From positions 1 through 64,000 of the forward strand of contig QZCP01000241.1 of NCBI GenBank assembly GCA_003956705.1: a DNA stretch of 64,000 bases. The letters are read 5' to 3'. Every line of letters starts with the position of its first letter. Position 1 is the first letter of the stretch. Of the stretch, positions 47,201 through 56,519 are shown piece after piece. Source of the DNA: Brevipalpus yothersi. Its lineage: Eukaryota > Arthropoda > Arachnida > Trombidiformes > Tenuipalpidae. Position numbers and translations under genes: made by a program. Under the pieces are notes generated by a model, which was not told the DNA's origin, did no database searches, and saw only the letters and a list, made by a program, of their open reading frames with translations.

Positions 47201-48075
47201 CTTTGCCGTCTTATTGCTTCATCACACAGTCGATCGTCAGTAGAACTGACCGAGAGTGAAGGATCTGAAACTTCAGGTTCTTGTTGCCATGGATGGACAA
47301 TCACATTACTGATATTCTTCTCTTGCTGAGAAGAAGCTTGAGCAACAAGCGATTCTTCGGCTGGTGGATTGAGATAATCCGATTGAGCTCGGTTGAGCAT
47401 TACTGGAATCGCAGGTAAAGATGGTTCTATTCCCATGGGAGGAATAGGAGAAGGAGCAGGAGATGCATTTTCTCGCTCATAAAATGCTTGAGCGCTGATG
47501 ATGAACTCGTTGAAATCTCGAAGTTCACTTCGATCGAGGAGAAGATCGAAATCAGGAGGATCAATGATTCGTCCTAGCTGGCATGATGAGACATGTTCTG
47601 CGTGTTCACTGTATTTGATGGTAGCCATACAGTTTTCATGAAGACAGTGGAAATTGGCCTCTTCATAGATAGCGAGGAATCTTGCTGGTGGTGGACCAGA
47701 AACTCCACACTGCCTTCTTGGCAGGCAAGTAACGCAGACAAAATCGCCGTTGTTGGCGAAAGAATTCATGATAGGAGCTTTGGCTTTGAGTTCTATCAGA
47801 AGATCGAGACAGGCTTTACAATAAGGCGTTTCACAGTTAACACAACTGTTGAAACCCTTAACATAATGTCCACAGAAGCCACAGAGAAACTTTCTATCAA
47901 AGGCAAGGATGGCAGTTGAGGCAATATCTTTTTCGCCAAAACCGTGAAAATCGAAGTTTGGAATCATTCTGAAGAATGAGTGTCTCAGTGTTCTTCGGAA
48001 TTTGAGCTTGATTAACTCACAGAAAGTGAGCTCTGAACCTTGCTGGTTCATATCGATGGATGAGGTGCTTGACAT
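44278..48075 (-). CDS. Accessory ORF of retrotransposon 2: RING-like and TRAF-type zinc fingers plus unknown domain
   Basis: The first ATG is at 48075. The frame is open to 44278 (about 1265 codons, across a 350-N gap), and also open upstream without an ATG to beyond 49626. Residues about 60-120 carry a RING-like cysteine cluster: C-x2-C-x9-C-x2-C-x4-C-x2-C, then a further C-x2-C. Residues about 140-165 form a TRAF/SIAH-type finger (C-x4-C...H-x2-H-x3-C). A long Ser/Gln/Pro-rich segment leads into the gap. After the gap comes a globular region of about 250 residues with many Trp, Tyr and His that I do not recognise, followed by another Ser/Gln-rich low-complexity tail. There is no membrane anchor, so it is not an envelope. 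Ubiquitin-ligase or nucleic-acid roles are only suggestions from the zinc fingers. Confidence 0.65.
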   Translation of the reverse strand: MSSTSSIDMNQQGSELTFCELIKLKFRRTLRHSFFRMIPNFDFHGFGEKDIASTAILAFDRKFLCGFCGHYVKGFNSCVNCETPYCKACLDLLIELKAKAPIMNSFANNGDFVCVTCLPRRQCGVSGPPPARFLAIYEEANFHCLHENCMATIKYSEHAEHVSSCQLGRIIDPPDFDLLLDRSELRDFNEFIISAQAFYERENASPAPSPIPPMGIEPSLPAIPVMLNRAQSDYLNPPAEESLVAQASSQQEKNISNVIVHPWQQEPEVSDPSLSVSSTDDRLCDEAIRRQREELLRLAQDSDSQSDAPIPDQAPHTESRSRFEQFYERFHPFCSDSGASTQPSTSESSQNSSIQAESARKSSAPQATASGQSTSAHQEPQAEQSSEPQAGPSNEPVRMPSYYDDLRVSTGVWPPYLYNQKPSPEVQKQREWIQREYAKDIQKYLIDGTLPGNTNVTYCPSLSEMKRQQETALSHFKIPKVPKATASTAASSSANQAPSRQESPVDXXXXXXXXXXXXXXXXXXXXXXXXXXXXXXXXXXXXXXXXXXXXXXXXXXXXXXXXXXXXXXXXXXXXXXXXXXXXXXXXXXXXXXXXXXXXXXXXXXXXXXXXXXXXXXXXXXXXXXYDTKIVHLRANSWATRPTQPIPKFQNWIEELITARTDPKFPMNSVISFHTECVRMKDPMRDEGIERAVWVSIHKFDMETIFETFIKQKREEIMDDYSQYHGISWNDIRHGCAVRSLLRQVTEYFAAARTIVAFDPERQLRALGFTGTQVRHILLKCVDLGRYYSPYNSNYYINHRCIIHLISRGHIRFPRRHPPTFTARIALKLYFLCRQKIDIAQHLWTPNAWIAKLLALHFQNNESWPDSLTRSCYMSRSGYLPIWDNGRGMTNPEFWGGHHPNPDLSVDPHMRTEITIIQPENRDDDFAGWYNPNPLQIIDWDEALGRRPANPAPENNAQSSQDQAIVPQNQDAQQEHPQHSQHSSPHPEEQVVPRIPSMVFETSASGSIPPENSQQENSAQSSQLNQNRTSPMEVGSESFCIAVSSLVSQLGQFADENAASAAAEQLMNPTNTVDEAGSENEEDLHESINRLRSDFYQAPGRSLITPMEEDSPAFSPITPRNTSPVHSESERLSSFQLTQASQSSQDASSIQAQAQASSSQPDATSSTQLAVGPSSSSQPPPNADKPSSSSAPRKGARMSTFRGGLRTAAQRKAQPHPPQDVSLLATSQPTAEDSPFIRKKSKPVIPRRRTTRALSTSSSSSTSSRK
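46206..46555. other. Assembly gap of 350 Ns
   Basis: A run of exactly 350 undetermined bases inside the accessory ORF. The reading frame matches on both sides at this stated length, but the length may be nominal. Confidence 0.99.
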
Positions 48076-48239
48076 GAGAATGTGATCAAGTCGAACTGAT
48101 GATATTGATGCTTGTACAACGATGTTGCGCAAGGAGGAACGAAGATCGAGAAGATCTCTTAATACTGAAGAGAATCGGTTCTCAACGGCCAGTTGAGAAG
48201 CTGATGAATTCGGAGGATCGTTCTCGATTGAATAGGTGT

Positions 48240-50420
48240 GATGCGAGTAAGTAGAAGAAGAAATTATGTTAATTTTATTGATGAAAAGATGATGAAAATC
48301 TTGCTGATTTTCCACACAACAAGTGTGGTGAAAAAGAGCCGAGTATTGGTTGAGGTGCAAGTTCTTGCTGAACTTGATGTCTTTCTTGCTGAAAGACCAC
48401 AGTGAGAAGGCAAATGATGAGGCAAAAGTGATGATAAATGATGCGGCTTTGCGAGCAGCAAAGTGATGCGATAAACTGATGCTTTCAGTTGCTGAGTCCT
48501 TGCTGGACTTAACCAACACAGAGAAACAATCTCTGGCAACAGTAATTGAATGGCAGATAGATATAATTACCTTTCTTCCGACAAGGAAGAGATGAAATGA
48601 ATCACAAGCAGTGATTTGATAAGAGCCGAAAAATATAGGCCAAAAAGCCGAATTTGCTTTTGTAGGCGAATGAAGATGAGTAGAGTAATGAAACTCGCTG
48701 AGAACGATGATATAACCGTGCAGGTTATGATGAGCAAAAGATTTGGTGAGAAAAAGTTCACAAACCGGAAATCGAGAAGATTTTCCAATCAACTTCCGCT
48801 TCCTGCGGAAACCAAACTTTTCAAAGTTTTTCTCACTTGAATCACAAGTGATGATGAGTATATCTTCACGAGCAGTGAAAAGGATGATGAAATAAGCACG
48901 ATAAGTGTTTATAATGAGTCCAACAAGGGCTATGAAATGCTCACAGGAAGTGAGATGAAATTGTTCGATTCTTGATGAAACGACAAAGTTTTTCGGGATG
49001 AAATGAACTGGCTCGAGCAGAGCTTCTTTATTACACTCTTGCTGAGTGTTTTTGATGATGTTTCTTGCTGAAACACTTCGTCCTAGACGGGTGAAGAGAT
49101 CATTCTTCCGGTGACAATATCGGGCTGAGGATTGCTTTCCACTCGCTGCACTATTACCCTTCTTGGGAAAGGAAGAAATATTGGCACAAAAAGGATGCAG
49201 ATGAGGAGGAGAAGCATGAGATCCACCAAAGGTGGATAATAGTGGACTTCTTCTACTTCGACCGGAATGGTGGTGGTTTCGTTGTCCACGAGAAGTGGGA
49301 TTGACACAGAAACTACGGGTGCAATGATGATAAGGCTCGAGCAGAGCAACTGATGGAATTGATGAGAAAAAGTCACAAATATCACGAGAAGTGATCAAAG
49401 TTTGTCCGACAAGGATGGAAGATGAGGATGATGGTGATGAACCAAACACACACAAATCACGAGCAGTGATTGTATATCGTCCAAGCAGGATGAAAATGAG
49501 GCACAATATATCACGAGAAGTGATGAAAAACTGAACACAATTGACGCTTAAAGGCCACAATCTATCACGAGAAGTGGTAGNATTAACCCAACAAGGGTGG
49601 AAATATTGGGAATTTTGGCAAAGCAATTGTCAAAAAGTGTACAGATTCTGCTTGAATCAATAGCTTTCCTTATTGGAAAGAGTGCTAACCCATCAAGGGT
49701 TAATGAGAAAGGGAGGAAGTGAACGATCCGAGCAACGGAGAGCAAATGGCCAAAGCCAATGGTCTTGGCTGCTTTAAATACCGGTGGCTCGAGCAGAGTC
49801 CACAGTGGTAGATGATGCAATAAAACACAAGAAGTGTCGTGATCTTCGAGCAGAAGATGGAAGGAGGGAAAGAATCTCTCAGGGCAAAGATGGGGAAACC
49901 ATACAAAAGCTTGCTGCTTTTGGACAAGAAACTGAGAACGGTCAAGAAGATCGTTTAATGGTTTTAGGGCTTTTTGACCGTGCAGGTCAAGAGTGAATAG
50001 GTGACAAGAAGTCACTTCCAGATTACTCTGACCAAGAGTAGAGGAACTACTATCATGACAATGAGGATTTCGAGAAACATGATAGAAAAAGGAAACGGAA
50101 AAGGCATGAAACAAAGAGTCAATATGATGATCAAGAAGATCTTCATCTGATGATGGCGGCCAACGAACTGAGTTGCTCTCAGTGGTTGGTGGTAGAGACA
50201 AGGAATCAGAATGTATCTGATCCGATTGATTTGATCCAACACGGATCAAAAATGAATAGAGAAAGGGTGTTGGGATTCGGAATTTTCGATCCGATCTTCG
50301 TTTAACGCGATAAGCGATAGGCTCATGAGAAAGGCTTGTTGCCTCTTCTTCATCATCATGTGATGGTGATACATGATTCATCTGTTGATTCTCTTGCTGA
50401 GAATCGAGAACTTTCCATGA
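48240..50420 (-). repeat. Hairpin-dense 3' region of the gag-pol extension and its junction with the accessory ORF
   Basis: Many perfect inverted repeats with 5-nt spacers. Examples are ATCAC-gagaa-GTGAT at 49381-49395, AATCAC-gagca-GTGATT at 49455-49471, and ATCAC-gagaa-GTGAT again at 49510-49524. Others around 49.6-50.4 kb include CTTTCC-ttatt-GGAAAG, TAACCC-atcaa-GGGTTA, TTGACC-gtgca-GGTCAA, TTGATCC-aacac-GGATCAA and GATTCTC-ttgct-GAGAATC. Stems are unrelated to one another, while spacer length is nearly constant. Confidence 0.85.
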
Positions 50421-53400
50421 TGTTTGCAGCCGAGAAGGCTGAGGAATGTCATGATCAAAGTTCAAACTTTGGTTGAGTTTGCTTGCTGCATTCTCATTCG
50501 CTGGTTGAGTCCAATGAATTTTATCTCTCTTTTTGACTTCCTTGCTGGAAGTTTGAGCTGACAAAGCTTTGGAATTTTGTTTGTTCATGTTCTTATGGAC
50601 AAATTTTGCTGGCTTTTCACGGCCAATTAATTTTTGATGAGCAACTATTTGTTCTGGCACTTCGTCATCGCTTTCTGATGATGATGAAAAGATGTTATTT
50701 TCACACTCACTCTGGGAAGAACTCAGATGATCAGTTTGACCAGAGAATTGGTCAAAACTGAACTCTCTTTCACTCTCACTGGAATCGGAAAAGAATTCTG
50801 ATTCTTGAAGGAGCTGTTTCCCGTTCCGACAAGGAATGAGGGAAGCGGAAATGGACTTCTTTCGCGCAGAGGAAATGTTACGTGAAACTTTCTCTTTCCT
50901 TTTCCGAGAAGGAAAAGCATTGGAGAGAGATGGAAAATGTTCTCCAATAGCAGCTAACATTGCTGAAGAAAGCTCACCACGGTATAGTTTGCATTGTGCA
51001 ATGTTCACCGTGAATGTTCGATTTCGGTGCATGAAATCTAGTACAGTCAGAACTGCACCATGACGAGAGAGCACAAGAAGTGGTCCTTCAAACCTTTTCG
51101 AGAATTTCTTGCCAGCATCGACAAGATGTTGTCTAATAAAGACAATTTTTCCAGGTGTAATTGGACTATCTGGATTGCTTCCAGATTGAACATATTTCAA
51201 TTGATTTGCGACCAAATTCGCATGAGCTTGCTGCCTCATGAGATGAACATTCTCAACCTGAGAAAGAGATGGAAAAGAAGAATCTTTCGGTTTTCTGGGA
51301 TGATTACCGAACATTAATGAAGCAGGAGAGAATCCTGTGTTTCGATTGGCTGAATTGTTTATTGAGAATAGGACAGAAGCCAAGAAGGAATCCCAAGTTC
51401 TGAGATTCTTTCCTTGGAGTGCAATTCTTAATTGAGTACCAATGACACTATTGGCTCTTTCTACTACTCCTTGAGATTGAGGGTGGTATGGAGTAGAAAC
51501 TTGATGCTTGATACTTCGTTCGGTGAAGTAGCTTTCAACTTCATCACCTACGAAGTTTCTACCTTGGTCAGTTTGGACTATTTCAGGATAGCCGAACTGC
51601 TGAAAAGTTTCATCCAGAAACTTTACGATGTTTACTGATCTTTGATTGCGAATTGCTTTCGCGAATACAAAGCGGGTGAGAGAGTCTACCATTACGACAA
51701 TGTATTGGTTTTGTTTGATCGACATTGGAATTGGACCCATAACATCCAGTTCTACGATCTGCATTGGACGTTTTCCAATCGGTTTCATTTGGCGAATGAA
51801 CTCTGGATGAGTATTGTGCTTACCAGTGACGCATTTGAGACAAGATGCAGTCATTTTTCGAATATGGTCAACCAGACCATGATGATCATATTTTCTAGAG
51901 ATGTTAAAATAAGTTTTGTCGAACCCGAAGTGTCCACCGAGTGGATCTCCGTGTTCAGCTTCGAAAATTTGTTTGAGAGAACCGAGGTCTACCATGAGGC
52001 GGTAGTATGGGCGTTTGAGGGTAGGTTTTCGATATAGAAGACCTTCTATTAGTACATATCGTTTTGAGAGCTTGCGGTATCTCCGAGAAGGAGTTTGTTC
52101 GGCCAGAACTTTTATTATAGCTGAATATAGAGGATGTCGAGCTTGACGCTCTTTAAACGATGAAAATGATTCATGATCGATAGAATTGAGACTGATTTTT
52201 GGGGTAAAATTAGCTAACTTTTTCTCTTTGAGCTGCTTATCTACTGCAGGATAATCTAGCGTAATATAGGCTTCGAACAATTCGTCCTTCATGGTCGAAT
52301 CCGGCTCTCCTTTACGATGAGACCATTCATTGGGATTGCGACTAAGACAGTCCGCTGGATGCGTTTTACCTTCATGGTAAACTACAGTGTATCGAAATGC
52401 TGAGAGCATAATGGACCATCTTTCGATGCGTCCATTCTTAAACTTAGTTAACGGTAGCTGACATAATGCATGGTGATCCGTTAGGATCTCAAACTCGATT
52501 CCTTCGAGATACTGTCGGTTTCGTTCTATTCCGACTACTATGGCTAGGCATTCTTTCTCACTTACAGTGTAGTTTACTTGGTAAGGTTTCAGCTTTTGAC
52601 CGAAGAAATTGACTGGTTTCCAGCCTTTCGATTCTTCATGATATTGTAGAAGAATTCCGCCTACGGCAAGGTGAGATGCATCGACAGCAAGTCGAGTTTT
52701 AAGAGATGGATTGAAATGATATAGCATGCAGTTGTTCGCAAGTGCTTGTTTCAGAGTATTCATGACAGCTATGTCATCTTTAGTGATCGAAAACTTTCGT
52801 TCTTTCCGAACGAGGCGATAGAGAGGCTCAACTATTTTTGCGTAATTTTCGATGTATCTGGAGAAATAGTTGATGAGACCTAAGAAACTTTGTAGTTCTT
52901 TAACGTTTCTTGGAGGTGGAATAGCGAGAAGCTGTTCTACTTTCCTTGGATTTGGCTTGATGCCATCTCCAGAGGCTACATGACCTAAAAACTCGAATTC
53001 ATTTGATCCAAAGTTAGTCTTGGATATCTTAATCTTAAAGCCCCACTCGATCAGGCGATCGAGCACAGCGTTTAGGTTCTCTATCAATTCTTCGAATGTG
53101 TCTCCGAAGACGCAAATGTCGTCAAAGTAGCCGAGGCATACTTTGTACTGAAGTTCATTGAGCATAGTATTGACAATATACTGGAAATAGAAAGGAGCAT
53201 CTACTAAAACCATAGGTAGACGATTATAGAGATATTTCTTATCAGGAGTAACAAAAACTGTTTTCGGCCTTTCTTCAGGAGGAAGCTCGAGCTGATAATA
53301 GCCATGCAAAAGATCTAAGGTTGCAAAATACTTCTTATTCTGGAGAGCTGTGAGAAAATCGTCTGTACGAGGCATAGGATATCGTTTTCGCTTGATGCGT

Positions 53401-56400
53401 TTATTGAGCTCTCTGTAATCTACTACTAGACGCCAAGAACCATCAGGCTTTGCGACCAGTAAAGCTGGTGAACCACCAGGAACTGTGGTTTCTGAAATTA
53501 TTCCTGCCTTTTCTAATTCGGTACAAGTCTGAGCAAAGGCTAATCTTTTGATTGGAGAACAAGAATACGGTTTCTCATAGGGAATTATTTCATCGCCTAT
53601 GTCAATGCGAATGTTGCACCTTTCGTGTGGAACAAAACCTAATTCAGATGAATCCCTAGCAAATGCTTGACGCTTTTGCATGAGAGTTTCGAGCATAATT
53701 CGTTTCTGTTGTTCAGAAAGATCAGGGCTAATTTGTTTCTTGAATAAATCTGTCCAAGATGCTGGAAAGGAATCCTCAACACAGAGGATTTCTTCTACCT
53801 CTTTTTCGGGCAAAAATTGACTCAGCATACAAATTGATGATTGACGTAAGCGTTTTGATGGAGAATCATCAGAACCTAAATCATCAAGAGTGAGATTGGC
53901 TTTTGAGAGAATGTCTTCTTCAGGGATTTCATCGAGATTGATGTTGTTGGCTGGAGTGGATAGAACTAATTCATGAAGTTCTTCATCATTACAATCTTTC
54001 ATTTCGATTGCTAATGGACTCTGGTTGAGAAGAGTTGAGACTACCTGATGTCCGGAAGATCGAAGCTTAATATCAGCTTCATACAGGGCTAAAAGCTGAC
54101 AACCAATGAGAAGCTTAGGAGTGAAATTCTTTAGCACAAAAAGTTCTTGGGAAAATCCAACTTTCGAATTACCTATTCGAGTCAAAACATAAACAGATCC
54201 TACTGTTCGAATTCCGATAGCTTCTAGCCCGTGCAGGACATAGGGCTGACCACGAATTTTCCAATTAAGAGACTTGGCTAAATCGAGATCGATGATGGAG
54301 ATATGTGAACATGAATCACAACAGGCTGAGATAGTTTGTTCATCATTAGAAGAATGAAGAGTAACTTCACAAAGAGGGAATGTTCTTGGAGTAACAGCAT
54401 GCATTCTCCGGAATCTTCTAGCCATTTCTAGTTCAGAATCAAATTTGGAACTAGCACTGGTTTCTTCGTCGTCTGAAGAACTATCTGGTGGAAGGTTGAA
54501 GAGATCAGACTCACCTAACGATTCGACGTAATCGAGAAGATCAGAAGAATCTCTTTTCTTATTGGAGCGATCGAAAACTTCTTGAATTATTAACTGCTGA
54601 TCACAGTCAGACTCACTGGAAAATGGCGACTCAGTTTGGGTGGAAGAGAAAGATGGAGGAGAAAAGACTGAGTTGGCAGCTGGAGAGTCACTGATGACTA
54701 TAAGGGAAGATTTTTCCTTTTGCCAAGTAAGTGAAGGCTGATTTGGAGCACTATTCGATGAATGAGAGGCGGGCTTAAACTCAACAATTTGATTGGATGT
54801 AATCGGAGCACGATTAGGAGCACTATTCCTATGAGGAACTGAAGGGTTGGATCTACAATCTGGGCGAATATGTCCAACTTTTCCACAACCATAACAGGTT
54901 GGTTGCCGGTTACCTGAATTTCTATTGTTACCTGAATTGAATGAATGAGTAAGCTGGGAAGACGCGTGCGTCTTGTGATTACTATGATGGGCTGGTCTTC
55001 GGAACCGGCTCGCATCATTGCGAACGAACCTATTCTGATTATGAATGGGTTGATTTTTCTTCATGGCTAACCTAACTTGAAGAAGCTGTTGTTCTTCTTT
55101 GAAATCATTATGGAAATGCACCATAACATTCTGCATATCTTCTAAACGAAGATTAGCACCCTTCTTAATTGCTTTCTTTCTTAACTCACGAGGAACTTTT
55201 TGTTTCAGCAATAAGAGGATTCTTTCCTCATCAACTGAGTCAGAGTTGTACCTCTGCTTCAGTTTATCAGTAAGATTACGAACAAATTCTATGGGATCAT
55301 CTCTGGGATTGTATCTCATGTTTTGGATTTCATTTTCGAGCAGAAAATATTTGGGAGTAGAACAGATGAAATTTCTAACTTCGCTGAGATAAGATTCGAA
55401 GTTTAGATGACCTAAACGATCGGCTTTGATGACAGCATCACGTATGTCACCAGTAGTGTTTCTCTTCAAAACTATTATTCGTTCAGAATCTGTTAAAGGA
55501 GAATTGAGTAATTTCCAACGAGCTTCGCTGATCCATGCAAAAGGATCCTTAATTTGTTTGAGTTCCATCTGATAAACTAATTTATTGAACTTCTGAGAAG
55601 ATGGAGAAGAAGTAGGCATCTCTTGCTGAGATGTTCTAGGAAAAGGAACTATTCTGTTGTGAGAATTAGGACTGATCGATTGCTTCGATCGACTATCATC
55701 ATGCATAGAATGATCTGACAGAGTAGAATTGTGGTCATCATCATTGCTTGATGAATGACTTTTAGATTCGCTATCACTACTTGCTGTAGTTGGATTATCT
55801 CTAGGAGAAGGAATTCCTAGCAATTTAGCACGAAGAGCTAACAACTTAGTTTTAGAACTGATTCTTAAAGCAGACGATTCAATAATATCAACAGACAATT
55901 GAGCCACATCTTCATCGGTTGAAATTCCGATGTCTACAACTAGCATGTAGATTTCGGCTTCTGTTAAGCCTTTTCGGCGCAATTTCCTCATCCAAGAAGG
56001 AGAGGTGAACACTCTCATTTCTTCGATAGAAATCGAGCCGAAGTCGATGGGCAACTGATATAGGACACTAAGTGTCTCAATTATCTGTTTCAGTTTGTCA
56101 CAAGAGAATGAGTATGGTAAGAGCACAGTTATACCATGTTGCTCCAGCAGTGAGCGAATGGTATCATGAGGTGCAGTAGCCAGCAAGGCAACTGGCCTCA
56201 GATCATCAGTATCAGATGAATTCTGAGTACTGGGAGGCACAGAAACAGAATGTGGAACATTCTCACCTTGTTGGGCAACTAACACAGTTGCTGGAGGAAG
56301 CTGTTGATTGTTGTCTGATGGTACAGATGAATTCGATGAATCAGTTGATGTGTTCTCTGGCTGAGAGATTTCGGTTGGTTGAACATTGGTCACATTGGTG

Positions 56401-56468
56401 GCAGCGGCTCTTGCGGCACGCTCCGCATTTGATGGCCTTCCTGGCCCTCGACGGGTCTCAGGAATCAT
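49548..56468 (-). CDS. gag-pol: Gag-Pol polyprotein of retrotransposon 2 with long C-terminal extension
   Basis: The first ATG is at 56468; the frame runs to 49548 (2306 codons). Residues about 8-16 have an AT-hook-like RGPGRPSNA. A Ser-rich region and capsid-type Gag follow, with a CCHC knuckle (CYGCGKVGHIRPDC) near residue 524. The protease region (near 714) has CCDSCS, with Cys in place of the usual Gly of DSG/DTG. RT has YFDD near 1112; RNase H has AVDAS near 1262 and ILTDHHAL. Integrase has an HHCC motif near 1508-1550 and D, D, E in ELDVMG, QTDQG and VVERAN (to about 1667). After about residue 1835 a Ser/Gln-rich extension without known domains continues to the end. The stop lies only 33 bases past an undetermined base (49581), where another long frame takes over, so the true protein probably continues into the accessory ORF. 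Confidence 0.9.
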   Translation of the reverse strand: MIPETRRGPGRPSNAERAARAAATNVTNVQPTEISQPENTSTDSSNSSVPSDNNQQLPPATVLVAQQGENVPHSVSVPPSTQNSSDTDDLRPVALLATAPHDTIRSLLEQHGITVLLPYSFSCDKLKQIIETLSVLYQLPIDFGSISIEEMRVFTSPSWMRKLRRKGLTEAEIYMLVVDIGISTDEDVAQLSVDIIESSALRISSKTKLLALRAKLLGIPSPRDNPTTASSDSESKSHSSSNDDDHNSTLSDHSMHDDSRSKQSISPNSHNRIVPFPRTSQQEMPTSSPSSQKFNKLVYQMELKQIKDPFAWISEARWKLLNSPLTDSERIIVLKRNTTGDIRDAVIKADRLGHLNFESYLSEVRNFICSTPKYFLLENEIQNMRYNPRDDPIEFVRNLTDKLKQRYNSDSVDEERILLLLKQKVPRELRKKAIKKGANLRLEDMQNVMVHFHNDFKEEQQLLQVRLAMKKNQPIHNQNRFVRNDASRFRRPAHHSNHKTHASSQLTHSFNSGNNRNSGNRQPTCYGCGKVGHIRPDCRSNPSVPHRNSAPNRAPITSNQIVEFKPASHSSNSAPNQPSLTWQKEKSSLIVISDSPAANSVFSPPSFSSTQTESPFSSESDCDQQLIIQEVFDRSNKKRDSSDLLDYVESLGESDLFNLPPDSSSDDEETSASSKFDSELEMARRFRRMHAVTPRTFPLCEVTLHSSNDEQTISACCDSCSHISIIDLDLAKSLNWKIRGQPYVLHGLEAIGIRTVGSVYVLTRIGNSKVGFSQELFVLKNFTPKLLIGCQLLALYEADIKLRSSGHQVVSTLLNQSPLAIEMKDCNDEELHELVLSTPANNINLDEIPEEDILSKANLTLDDLGSDDSPSKRLRQSSICMLSQFLPEKEVEEILCVEDSFPASWTDLFKKQISPDLSEQQKRIMLETLMQKRQAFARDSSELGFVPHERCNIRIDIGDEIIPYEKPYSCSPIKRLAFAQTCTELEKAGIISETTVPGGSPALLVAKPDGSWRLVVDYRELNKRIKRKRYPMPRTDDFLTALQNKKYFATLDLLHGYYQLELPPEERPKTVFVTPDKKYLYNRLPMVLVDAPFYFQYIVNTMLNELQYKVCLGYFDDICVFGDTFEELIENLNAVLDRLIEWGFKIKISKTNFGSNEFEFLGHVASGDGIKPNPRKVEQLLAIPPPRNVKELQSFLGLINYFSRYIENYAKIVEPLYRLVRKERKFSITKDDIAVMNTLKQALANNCMLYHFNPSLKTRLAVDASHLAVGGILLQYHEESKGWKPVNFFGQKLKPYQVNYTVSEKECLAIVVGIERNRQYLEGIEFEILTDHHALCQLPLTKFKNGRIERWSIMLSAFRYTVVYHEGKTHPADCLSRNPNEWSHRKGEPDSTMKDELFEAYITLDYPAVDKQLKEKKLANFTPKISLNSIDHESFSSFKERQARHPLYSAIIKVLAEQTPSRRYRKLSKRYVLIEGLLYRKPTLKRPYYRLMVDLGSLKQIFEAEHGDPLGGHFGFDKTYFNISRKYDHHGLVDHIRKMTASCLKCVTGKHNTHPEFIRQMKPIGKRPMQIVELDVMGPIPMSIKQNQYIVVMVDSLTRFVFAKAIRNQRSVNIVKFLDETFQQFGYPEIVQTDQGRNFVGDEVESYFTERSIKHQVSTPYHPQSQGVVERANSVIGTQLRIALQGKNLRTWDSFLASVLFSINNSANRNTGFSPASLMFGNHPRKPKDSSFPSLSQVENVHLMRQQAHANLVANQLKYVQSGSNPDSPITPGKIVFIRQHLVDAGKKFSKRFEGPLLVLSRHGAVLTVLDFMHRNRTFTVNIAQCKLYRGELSSAMLAAIGEHFPSLSNAFPSRKRKEKVSRNISSARKKSISASLIPCRNGKQLLQESEFFSDSSESEREFSFDQFSGQTDHLSSSQSECENNIFSSSSESDDEVPEQIVAHQKLIGREKPAKFVHKNMNKQNSKALSAQTSSKEVKKRDKIHWTQPANENAASKLNQSLNFDHDIPQPSRLQTSWKVLDSQQENQQMNHVSPSHDDEEEATSLSHEPIAYRVKRRSDRKFRIPTPFLYSFLIRVGSNQSDQIHSDSLSLPPTTESNSVRWPPSSDEDLLDHHIDSLFHAFSVSFFYHVSRNPHCHDSSSSTLGQSNLEVTSCHLFTLDLHGQKALKPLNDLLDRSQFLVQKQQAFVWFPHLCPERFFPSFHLLLEDHDTSCVLLHHLPLWTLLEPPVFKAAKTIGFGHLLSVARIVHFLPFSLTLDGLALFPIRKAIDSSRICTLFDNCFAKIPNISTLVGLXLPLLVIDCGL
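49581..49581. other. Single undetermined base at the gag-pol/accessory frame junction
   Basis: One N within overlapping ends of two long - strand frames (56468-49548 and 49626-44278). It directly follows a near-perfect hairpin (49563-49580), a likely place for a sequencing or assembly indel. Confidence 0.9.
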
Positions 56469-56519
56469 TCCTTGATTCACTTGTCTAATTTAGAGAAGAA
56501 GAGAAGAGATACACAAAAA

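Noticed and set aside
48567..49385. Small - and + strand ORFs in the hairpin-rich 48.2-50.4 kb region as separate genes
   Set aside because: They overlap the long element frames and have no domain signal; hairpin repeats inflate open frames on both strands.
48075..49626. Envelope gene in element 2
   Set aside because: No signal peptide plus membrane-anchor arrangement or cleavage site; the downstream domains are zinc-binding and low-complexity.
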